Source of the DNA: an uncultured bacterium
GTDB taxonomy: Bacteria > Actinomycetota > Coriobacteriia > Coriobacteriales > Atopobiaceae
NCBI GenBank assembly: GCA_905214175.1
Contig: CAJMLD010000027.1
Span: forward strand, 1 to 12,934
Length of the DNA stretch: 12,934 nt
Direction: 5' to 3'
Shown here: piece after piece, positions 6,494 through 12,934 of the stretch
Layout: the number at the start of each line of letters is the position of its first letter
Numbering within the stretch: position 1 is the stretch's first letter
Made by a program: the position numbers and the translations under genes
The notes under the pieces: generated by a model
What the model was told of the DNA's origin: nothing
Seen by the model: only the letters and a program-made list of their open reading frames with translations
Databases searched by the model: none

Positions 6494-8938
6494 ATGACGC
6501 GCAACGCCACACCTGCCAAAGATGACATGCCCGCAACTGGTGTTGAGGGCCTCTCGTCTGCCGAGGTCGAGGAGCGCGTCGCCTCCGGAAAGACCAATGC
6601 CAACACTGATGTCAAGACCAAGTCCGTGCGCCAGATTCTTGCCGAGCACACGTTCACGCTCTTCAACGTCGTTAACGTTTTCATGGCGGTCCTCGTGGCC
6701 ATCACGGGCCAATGGCGGAACCTTCTCTTCATGGGCGTGGTCATCTGCAACCTCGTCATCGGCGTATTCCAGGAGGTTCGCGCAAAGCGGATGGTCGATA
6801 AGCTCTCGATTCTCACCGAGAAGCGCGTCCGCGTGATGCGCGACGGCAAGACGGTCGAGCTGCTCCCCTCCGAGCTTGTGCTCGACGATTGCATCCTGCT
6901 TGCCCACGGTGAGCAGGTCCCTGCGGACTCTGTGGTGCTCAGTGGCCAGGTCCAGATGAACGAGTCCCTGCTTACGGGCGAGAGCCGTCCCGTTCCCAAG
7001 GGCCCGGGCGATACGCTCCTAAGCGGAAGCTTCGTGGACTCCGGAAACATTCTCGCCCGCGTGACCAAGGTGGGGCAGGAAGGCTATGCCGCTCGTATCA
7101 ACGCCGAGGCCAAATACGTCAAGCCCGTGCACTCGCAGATCCTCGACTCGCTTCGTGCCATCATTCGCCTGGGCACCTATGCGCTCTTTCCGCTGGGAAT
7201 TGGGCTTTTCCTGCGCACGCTCTTCATGGACAGCGCGACCTTGAACGACGCCATTCTCTCGGCAGTTGCCGCCGTGGTGGGCATGATTCCACAAGGGCTT
7301 GTGCTTCTCACCTCGAGCATCCTTGCCATCGCCACCACGCGCTTGGCCTCGCGCAAGGTACTCGTGCAGCAGACCTATTGCGTGGAGACGCTCGCGCGCG
7401 TCGACACCCTGTGCCTTGACAAGACGGGTACCATCACCACCGGTCGCATGGAGGTCTCGCGCGTAAACGCTGCGCCCGGCCACACGGTGGCCGAGGTCGA
7501 CGGGGCCCTTGCTGAGGTGGTACGCGCGTCCGAGGGCGATGCCAACGACACGGCGCAGGCGCTTCTCGCCCATGCCGACAAGGTCGGGGTAGAGAGGGGC
7601 GAGGTGCCACTTCGCGTGGTTCCCTTCGACTCGCGGCGCAAGTGCTCCGGCTGCGTGACGGCTGGGGGGCACGCCCTCGTCATGGGTGCCGCCCGCTTTG
7701 TCCTGGACGAGACGGGCGCTGCCCAGGCGGCGGCCCTTGCGGCTGGCTATGACCCCTGCGAGCGCGTACTCGTTGTCTGCGAGGCGGAGGGCTTCGACGC
7801 CGATGGCACGCCTGTTGGCGAGACGTCGCTTCTCGGCGTAGTTGGCATCAGAGACGAGCTGCGCGCCACCGCGCCGCAGACTATGCGCTACTTCATCGAG
7901 CAGGGCGTTGACCTGCGTGTCATTTCGGGAGACGATCCCGTGACCGTCTCGGCCATCGCGGCGAGGGCGGGCGTGCCTCATGCCGAGCAGGCCGTCGACG
8001 CATCTACGCTCAAGACCGAGGAGGACCTTGTTGCCGCGGCCCGGTGCTACCACGTTTTTGGACGCGTGACGCCCGAGCAGAAGCGCTCGCTCGTGCGTGC
8101 CCTTCGCGCGGACGGCCACGTGGTTGCCATGACGGGCGACGGCGTGAACGACGTGCTTGCGCTTCGCGAGGCGGACTGCTCAATCTCGGTGGCATCCGGC
8201 TCTGCTGCGGCGCGAAACGTCTCGGAGATTGTCCTTGCCGATAACGACTTTTCGCACATGCCCGAGGTGGTTGCCGAGGGGCGTCGCTCGATTAACAACC
8301 TTCAGCGCTCTGCCTCGCTCTTCCTCGTCAAGACCGTCTACACGGCACTTCTCGCCTTGGTGTGCATCTTCTTCCCGCCGTACCCATTCATCCCCATACA
8401 GATGTCGCTCATCTCGTCCGCCATTATCGGCATCCCGTCGTTCGTGCTTGCGCTCGAGCCAAATCACGACCGCGTGAGCGGCGGCTTTCTCGGCCACGTG
8501 CTTGCACGCTCGCTCCCTGCCTCGGCTGGGATCACGGCGGCGCTCGTCGTGGCGCTTGTCGCCGAGCGCCTCATGCCCATGACCTTTGCTCAGACGTCAA
8601 CCGTCTGCATGCTGCTTGTCGCGATCGTGGGTATTCGGCTCATCTGGCGCATCTCGCAGCCTCTTACGCCATTGCGCACTGCGCTGCTCGTTACGGTTGG
8701 CGCGATTGTTGCCGTCGGGTGTACGGTCTTTGGTGCCTTCTTCAAGGTTGCGCCTCTCACGCCTAGTATGTGTGTCTTGGTCGTCGTTGCGGGGGCGCTC
8801 TCGTGCGTCCTCTTCGATGCGCTCTTCAACCGCTCGATAGCCCTTGCCAATGCCGGTGGGGGCATCGCCCGCCTTGCGGACAGACTGGAGGAGACCCATG
8901 TCACTCACAGAAGGAACGCCAATCACCGAGGAGTTTAG
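6494..8938 (+). CDS. Cation-translocating P-type ATPase, CtpE-like
   Basis: The 814-residue integral membrane pump uses ATP to move a cation. In order, it has a hydrophilic N-terminus (1-50), two helices (about 54-70 and 76-93), an actuator domain with TGES at 161-164, and helices 3-4 (about 226-283). The catalytic domain follows, with DKTGT at 309-313 (D309 phosphorylated), SGDDP at 478-482 and TGDGVND at 547-553, then six C-terminal helices (about 605-775). Helix 4 carries IPQGLVLLTS (265-274), close to the PEGLVLLTS form I associate with mycobacterial CtpE, a calcium transporter. There is no N-terminal heavy-metal-binding domain, and no CPC motif. The ion is not determined; calcium is a guess from CtpE. 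The ATG has GAGGGGAG just upstream. The 3' end overlaps the aconitase gene by 41 nt. Confidence 0.92.
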   Translation: MTRNATPAKDDMPATGVEGLSSAEVEERVASGKTNANTDVKTKSVRQILAEHTFTLFNVVNVFMAVLVAITGQWRNLLFMGVVICNLVIGVFQEVRAKRMVDKLSILTEKRVRVMRDGKTVELLPSELVLDDCILLAHGEQVPADSVVLSGQVQMNESLLTGESRPVPKGPGDTLLSGSFVDSGNILARVTKVGQEGYAARINAEAKYVKPVHSQILDSLRAIIRLGTYALFPLGIGLFLRTLFMDSATLNDAILSAVAAVVGMIPQGLVLLTSSILAIATTRLASRKVLVQQTYCVETLARVDTLCLDKTGTITTGRMEVSRVNAAPGHTVAEVDGALAEVVRASEGDANDTAQALLAHADKVGVERGEVPLRVVPFDSRRKCSGCVTAGGHALVMGAARFVLDETGAAQAAALAAGYDPCERVLVVCEAEGFDADGTPVGETSLLGVVGIRDELRATAPQTMRYFIEQGVDLRVISGDDPVTVSAIAARAGVPHAEQAVDASTLKTEEDLVAAARCYHVFGRVTPEQKRSLVRALRADGHVVAMTGDGVNDVLALREADCSISVASGSAAARNVSEIVLADNDFSHMPEVVAEGRRSINNLQRSASLFLVKTVYTALLALVCIFFPPYPFIPIQMSLISSAIIGIPSFVLALEPNHDRVSGGFLGHVLARSLPASAGITAALVVALVAERLMPMTFAQTSTVCMLLVAIVGIRLIWRISQPLTPLRTALLVTVGAIVAVGCTVFGAFFKVAPLTPSMCVLVVVAGALSCVLFDALFNRSIALANAGGGIARLADRLEETHVTHRRNANHRGV

Positions 8939-11594
8939 GGACGCCGTCCTTTCCGCGCGCCGCCCCGTTTGCGTTTCTGCGGGCGGCAGGGAGGCGCTCG
9001 CCTACGACGTCTCTGGCATTCCCGGCGAAGACCGGCTGCCCCGCGCCCTGGTCGAGCTTTTGGAGAATGTCGTCCGCCGCTCGGCCACGGACGATGACGC
9101 GGTTCGCCAGGCGCATGCCGTGGTCGAGGCCGGCCTTGCCGGAAAGCAGGGCTCCGAGATTGAGTTCATGCCTGCGCGCGTCCTCTTCCAAGACTTCACC
9201 GGCGTGCCCGTCTTTGTCGACTTTGCTTCCATGCGCGACGCCATGGTTGCCCGTGGCGGCGACCCGTCGCGCGTGAACCCGCACATCCCCTGCACCCTTG
9301 TTGTTGACCACTCGGTCATTGCGGACGTAGCTGGCGAACAGGACGCGTGCGAGAAGAACCAGGAGCTCGAGGCAAAGCGCAACCACGAGCGCTTCGCCTT
9401 CCTCAAGTGGGCCGGCGAGTCCTTTGGCAACGTCGAGATCGTCCCGCCCGGAGGCGGCATTTGCCACCAGCTCAACATCGAGCGCTTCTGCCACGTGGTG
9501 ACCACCGATGCGCTCTCGTCGCTTGAGGAGCCTGTGGCGTGCTTCGACACGCTCGTGGGTACCGACTCCCACACCACCACGGCAAACGGCGTTGGCGTCA
9601 TGGGATGGGGTGTTGGCGGCATCGAGGCCGAGGCTGCGGCGCTGGGCCAGCCCATCTCGATGCTCGTGCCGCCGGTGGTGGAGCTAAGGCTCAGCGGTGC
9701 CCTGCGCGACGGCATCTCCGGCATGGACCTGGCCCTCACGGTTGCGCAGCTCATGCGCGCGGCCGGCGTCGTTGGCTGCCTTGTCGAGGTGACGGGTGAG
9801 GGCGTGGCAACCCTCACTGCCACGCAGCGCTCCTGCGTTGCCAACATGACGCCGGAGTACGGTGCCACTACCACGCTCTTCCCGGTTGACGAGAAGACGC
9901 TGAACTACCTCAGACTCACCGGCCGTGACCCCAAAGACGTGGCGTTCGCCCAGGCATACCTGGAGCGCCAGGGCACCTTTGGCGCCACGAGCGGACGCAC
10001 CTACGCCCGCACGGTGACGCTTGACCTCGCGACGGTGGAGCCGAGCCTCGCCGGCCCCTCGCGCCCGCACGACCGCGTGACCATCGCTGGCCTGCGCGAT
10101 CGGTTTGAGCAGAGTGCCGAGAAGAACGGGCATGGTGACCTTTCGCAGTCCTTCGACATCGCCTGCGGCGACGTGACCTATGGGCTCCACCACGGCACGC
10201 TTGCCATTGCGGCCATCACCAGCTGCACCACCGCGACCGACCCCGCCATGATGGTTGCCGCCGGGCTTCTCGCCAAGCGTGCTGTCGAGCGCGGCCTTGC
10301 CCCCAAACCCTGGGTCAAGAAGATCCTTGCCCCGGGCAGCCACGCCACCCAGCTCCTGCTCGAGCGTGCCGGACTTACCGCCCCGCTTGCGAAGCTCGGC
10401 TTCTTCACCTGCGGTTTTGGCTGCATGAGCTGCATTGGCAACTCCGGCGACATCCATCCTGCCCTGCGCGAGCGCGCGGATGAGATGGAGCTCACGAGCG
10501 TCCTTTCGGGCAACCGCAACTTCGAGGGCCGCATCTCGCCCTATGTGAGTCAGAACTACCTCTGCCAGCCCGCCTACGTGGTTGCCTACTCGCTCGTGGG
10601 AACCATGGACGTGGACCTTGCCAAGGAGCCGGTTGGCACGGGCGCAAACGGCGAGCCCGTGATGCTCGCAGACCTGGTTCCCTCAAACGCCGAGGTTGCC
10701 GAGGTTCTCTCGCACGTCCTCACGCCGTCTCTCTTCGCAGACGCCCAGGGGTCGCTCAAGGAGGGCTCCGTCTCCTGGCGTGCCATTGAGTCCTCGTCCT
10801 CCTCGACCTTCCCGTGGGACGAGTCCTCCACGTACGTGCGCCGTGCGCCGTACTTCGACATCGCCCGCAAACGCGAGACCATCCAGGTGTCTGGCGGCCG
10901 TGCCCTGGCGCTTCTCGGCGACTTTGTGACCACCGACCACATCTCTCCCGCCGGCGCCATTGCGCCCGATTCTCCGGCCGCACGCTACCTCACCGAGCAC
11001 GGCGTGGCGCAGAATGACTTCAACACCTACGGCAGCCGCAGGGGCAACCACGAGGTAATGGCTCGGGGTACCTTCGCCAATGTGAAGCTCAAGAACGTGC
11101 TCGCGGACGGCCGTGTGGGCGGGTGGACGCGCGACTTCATCGACGGGAAGATCAAGAGCATCTACGACGCCGCCGTGGACTACGCCGAGCACGACGTTCC
11201 CCTGGTTGTGGTTGCGGGCAAGCTTTACGGCTCTGGGTCTAGCCGTGACTGGGCGGGCAAGGGCCCGCTGCTCTTGGGCGTACAGGCCGTCATTGCCGAG
11301 AGCTTCGAGCGCATCCACCGCTCCAACCTGGTGCAGATGGGGGTGCTTCCGCTTCAGTTCCGGGAGGGCGAGAATGCGGAAACCCTTGGCCTTACTGGCG
11401 AGGAGACCTTCGACGTCGCGCCCGTGAGCCTGGAGGATGGACTTCCCAGTCCGCGGGAGGTGGACGTCACGGCAACGCGCCCGGATGGCACGGCCGTCAC
11501 CTTCACCTGCATCGTTCGCGTCGACACGCCCATGGAGGGGCGCTTCCTCGCAAAGGGAGGCATCCTGCCCTACGTCCTCGACGAGATTTCATAG
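8898..11594 (+). CDS. acnA: Aconitate hydratase, AcnA type
   Basis: The 898-residue cytoplasmic enzyme isomerises citrate and isocitrate through cis-aconitate with a [4Fe-4S] cluster; E. coli AcnA is 891 residues. Cluster ligands are C443 (TSCTT), C509 and C512 (GFGCMSCIGNSG). Active-site segments are intact: VVDHSV at 135-140, GTDSHTTT at 221-228, GNRNFEGR at 538-545, TTDHISPAGAI at 678-688 and YGSGSSRDW at 777-785. Ligand 1 is followed by TTATDP, where AcnA enzymes usually read TNTSNP. The start at 8898 is chosen for GGAGGAG 4 nt upstream and a normal N-terminus; an in-frame ATG at 8844 lies inside the ATPase gene. The 41-nt overlap implies one mRNA. Its likely role is supplying 2-oxoglutarate for glutamate; no citrate synthase or isocitrate dehydrogenase is visible here. 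Confidence 0.95.
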   Translation: MSLTEGTPITEEFRDAVLSARRPVCVSAGGREALAYDVSGIPGEDRLPRALVELLENVVRRSATDDDAVRQAHAVVEAGLAGKQGSEIEFMPARVLFQDFTGVPVFVDFASMRDAMVARGGDPSRVNPHIPCTLVVDHSVIADVAGEQDACEKNQELEAKRNHERFAFLKWAGESFGNVEIVPPGGGICHQLNIERFCHVVTTDALSSLEEPVACFDTLVGTDSHTTTANGVGVMGWGVGGIEAEAAALGQPISMLVPPVVELRLSGALRDGISGMDLALTVAQLMRAAGVVGCLVEVTGEGVATLTATQRSCVANMTPEYGATTTLFPVDEKTLNYLRLTGRDPKDVAFAQAYLERQGTFGATSGRTYARTVTLDLATVEPSLAGPSRPHDRVTIAGLRDRFEQSAEKNGHGDLSQSFDIACGDVTYGLHHGTLAIAAITSCTTATDPAMMVAAGLLAKRAVERGLAPKPWVKKILAPGSHATQLLLERAGLTAPLAKLGFFTCGFGCMSCIGNSGDIHPALRERADEMELTSVLSGNRNFEGRISPYVSQNYLCQPAYVVAYSLVGTMDVDLAKEPVGTGANGEPVMLADLVPSNAEVAEVLSHVLTPSLFADAQGSLKEGSVSWRAIESSSSSTFPWDESSTYVRRAPYFDIARKRETIQVSGGRALALLGDFVTTDHISPAGAIAPDSPAARYLTEHGVAQNDFNTYGSRRGNHEVMARGTFANVKLKNVLADGRVGGWTRDFIDGKIKSIYDAAVDYAEHDVPLVVVAGKLYGSGSSRDWAGKGPLLLGVQAVIAESFERIHRSNLVQMGVLPLQFREGENAETLGLTGEETFDVAPVSLEDGLPSPREVDVTATRPDGTAVTFTCIVRVDTPMEGRFLAKGGILPYVLDEIS

Positions 11595-11622
11595 GCCCCT
11601 TGTGAGGGCTTGCTCGACGGTA

Positions 11623-11651
11623 TTGTGCGTGGCGTGCAGAACGGCGAGAAT
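11623..11651 (+). promoter_or_regulatory. Weak candidate promoter of the zinc-ribbon gene
   Basis: In the 107-nt gap after the aconitase gene, TTGTGC (11623-11628) and GAGAAT (11646-11651) are 17 bp apart, matching the consensus at 3 and 4 of 6 positions. A 4-bp hairpin just after the aconitase stop (11595-11609) is too weak to call a terminator, so read-through from the aconitase gene remains possible. Confidence 0.25.
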
Positions 11652-11701
11652 GTGCGGCTGGATTCGGTCCGCTGGGTAAGAGACAGACAGGAGGGATTTG
11701 C

Positions 11702-12751
11702 ATGAGGTGTCCAAACTGTGGCGCGGAGGTACCAGCCGGTGCCGTTGCCTGCCCCACCTGTCACTATGACCTGGGTCTCACGCAGAGGATTCCCGTGACC
11801 AAGGTGGCATGGTGCCCAACCTGCGGGGCTCTGGTTCCCCCAGATGCCCACTCCTGTCCAAAATGTGGTGCCCCAGTTGGTGCGCCCGCACGCTCGAAGA
11901 GCGGCCAGGTCGTGCGCGACCTGGGCATTCCTACCATCGGTGGGCCAGCCGACCCAGACGCCGACGACGTTGACGAGGGTGGCGCCGACGCCACCCGAGC
12001 CATGCCACGCATCGAGAGCGCCATTCCGTCCGAGCCTGGTCCCGAGTCGGCGACGGTGCGCCACGACCGCATGCCGCGCACGCGTGTGCTCATGGTTGCC
12101 GCTTGTGCGGCTCTCGCACTTGCGGGTGGCATGGCCCTCTGGATCACTCATCCCTGGGACCCCAACCTTTACATCACGCATGCGCAGACGGACGCCGACA
12201 CCTCTATGGCGGGCTATCCGGGCTACATTTCCTCGCTTTCCGGGCAGGATGGCTCTGCTGCCACAACGAGCGACAGCACAAGTGACAGCTCCGACTCCTC
12301 GTCGGACTCGGGGGACGATGCTTCCACCCCTACCGTCGCAGAGTCGCTGAGTGACGACTACGAGAAGCTCGGCACCTATGCTGACCAGCTCGACGATAGC
12401 GTGGCTGCGCTCGTCTCGACGGGCGTGAACGGCTCGGAGTCCGATCGCAAGTCCGCCAAGGCCACCGCCGACCAGACCGCAATCGAGATCTCTAACCTCA
12501 TCGATGACATAACTTCGCTCGATGACTCCGACGGCACCCATGCAGACGACATCTCCAACCTAACCACGTTGGGGAACTGGCTGCGCAACCGTTCGGACGC
12601 CATCTGCGAGGCCTGGAAGATCTCGGTCACCATGGCGACGGAGAAGAAGATCTTGGCCCCGCTCGAGAAGATTGGCTACTCCTCCGGAACCGACAGCTAT
12701 AAGACGCTCTTTGACGAGAACTACGAGGCGTGGAAGCCTGCGGAGGAGTAG
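11702..12751 (+). CDS. Membrane protein with two N-terminal zinc ribbons and an external helical region, function unknown
   Basis: The 349-residue product has two zinc ribbons: C3, C6, C17, C20 and C38, C41, C52, C55, each CPxC...CPxC. An acidic, proline-containing linker (60-125) follows, then one transmembrane helix (about 128-148, flanked by R126/R128) and PWDPN just after it. Next come a linker rich in Ser and Asp (185-208) and a C-terminal region (213-349) predicted by eye to be mainly helical. Arginines before the helix and none just after suggest that the ribbons face the cytoplasm and the last 200 residues lie outside. There is no cleavable signal peptide. AGGAGGG lies 6 nt before the ATG. 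I do not recognise a named family; a sensor or scaffold linking envelope and cytoplasm is speculation. Confidence 0.88.
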   Translation: MRCPNCGAEVPAGAVACPTCHYDLGLTQRIPVTKVAWCPTCGALVPPDAHSCPKCGAPVGAPARSKSGQVVRDLGIPTIGGPADPDADDVDEGGADATRAMPRIESAIPSEPGPESATVRHDRMPRTRVLMVAACAALALAGGMALWITHPWDPNLYITHAQTDADTSMAGYPGYISSLSGQDGSAATTSDSTSDSSDSSSDSGDDASTPTVAESLSDDYEKLGTYADQLDDSVAALVSTGVNGSESDRKSAKATADQTAIEISNLIDDITSLDDSDGTHADDISNLTTLGNWLRNRSDAICEAWKISVTMATEKKILAPLEKIGYSSGTDSYKTLFDENYEAWKPAEE

Positions 12752-12777
12752 TCGAACCTTCCGGAGGCGTCTGACGA

Positions 12778-12808
12778 TTGCGTGCAGGCCATCGCTTGCT
12801 GGTACTAT
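12778..12808 (+). promoter_or_regulatory. Candidate extended -10 promoter before the last gene
   Basis: TGGTACTAT (12800-12808) is an extended -10 with TACTAT matching the consensus at 5 of 6 positions. A TTGCGT at 12778-12783 is a possible -35 at a long 19-bp spacing. The predicted start of transcription is about 12815, directly at the ATG of the 14-codon frame described next. Confidence 0.45.
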
Positions 12809-12815
12809 CGTAGGA

Positions 12816-12860
12816 ATGAAAGATTGCTACGATTCTCTCGGCGTCTCCCCGGCGCTGTGA
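12816..12860 (+). CDS. Candidate leaderless 14-residue ORF resembling a J-domain start
   Basis: The ATG at 12816 lies 7 nt after a TACTAT -10 element, the layout typical of leaderless actinobacterial genes. No ribosome site precedes it. The product is MKDCYDSLGVSPAL. It resembles the opening of DnaJ-type J domains (compare KDYYEILGVS in E. coli DnaJ), but stops where helix 2 should begin. Neither other plus frame continues a J domain after the stop. The stop is 21 nt before the next gene's ATG, so it could act as a leader ORF or be a gene remnant. Chance similarity cannot be excluded over 14 residues. Confidence 0.3.
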   Translation: MKDCYDSLGVSPAL

Positions 12861-12881
12861 GCTTCACACTTTGGAGGGGTC

Positions 12882-12934
12882 ATGGGTCTCTTTGGTTCTA
12901 AGCCGCTCTACACGCCGGCGTATAAGGTGAAGGG
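12882..12934 (+). CDS. Start of an unidentified gene, cut by the window end
   Basis: Only 17 codons are visible (MGLFGSKPLYTPAYKVK) and they open in frame at the window edge. GGAGGGG (12873-12879) sits just before the ATG, a strong ribosome site. The N-terminus is short, basic and not signal-peptide-like. I cannot assign a family from this length. It follows the 14-codon frame and its candidate promoter, so it probably has its own transcript. Confidence 0.7.
   Translation, partial: MGLFGSKPLYTPAYKVK

Noticed and set aside
7019..8119. A 366-codon minus-strand frame inside the P-type ATPase gene
   Set aside because: It lies fully antisense to the conserved catalytic region of the ATPase and shows no protein-family features.
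11595..11625. Terminator after the aconitase gene
   Set aside because: The only hairpin (GCCC/GGGC) has 4 pairs and no T run.
1..12934. CRISPR array, insertion sequence, toxin-antitoxin or phage defence genes
   Set aside because: No regular spacer repeats, transposase motifs or nuclease/toxin families were seen in any frame I read.

Overview
The window looks like chromosomal DNA of a high-GC Gram-positive bacterium. The closest fit I can suggest is an actinobacterium of the class Coriobacteriia (Olsenella/Atopobium/Collinsella type). This rests on the GC-rich third codon positions, strong AGGAGG-type ribosome sites, the style of the aro gene cluster and the double zinc-ribbon membrane protein. 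It is an inference from sequence character, not a database match.

Left half (1-5808, minus strand): a tightly packed aromatic amino acid operon, transcribed right to left. The order is aroF (type I-beta DAHP synthase), tyrA (prephenate dehydrogenase), aroB (3-dehydroquinate synthase), aroA (EPSP synthase), aroC (chorismate synthase) and pheA (chorismate mutase domain, cut by the window edge). The first five genes abut or overlap: TAA directly next to ATG, a 4-nt ATGA overlap, then 3-nt and 2-nt gaps. A 50-nt gap precedes pheA. Together they start the shikimate pathway, finish it at chorismate, and branch to tyrosine and phenylalanine. The middle steps (aroD, aroE, aroK) are not in the window.

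Middle (5809-6493): a regulatory and RNA region. It holds a weak aro promoter with a possible 17-codon upstream ORF that runs into aroF by ATGA, a block of degenerate and direct repeats, a strong intrinsic terminator and a CCA-encoding tRNA-Arg(CCG) gene on the minus strand with a TATAAT promoter. Between the tRNA and the next gene are three 9-bp palindromes spaced exactly 19 bp apart.

Right half (6494-12934, plus strand): a CtpE-like cation P-type ATPase overlaps by 41 nt with an AcnA-type aconitase. Next comes an unrecognised membrane protein with two N-terminal zinc ribbons and a Ser/Asp-rich external linker. Last is the start of an unidentified gene, preceded by a candidate leaderless 14-codon ORF that resembles the first residues of a J domain.

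Most of the window is well-understood metabolism. I do not see a clear new multi-gene system. The points most worth a second look are the 19-bp-spaced palindromes upstream of the ATPase, the two candidate leaderless small ORFs, the intergenic repeat module and the zinc-ribbon membrane protein.
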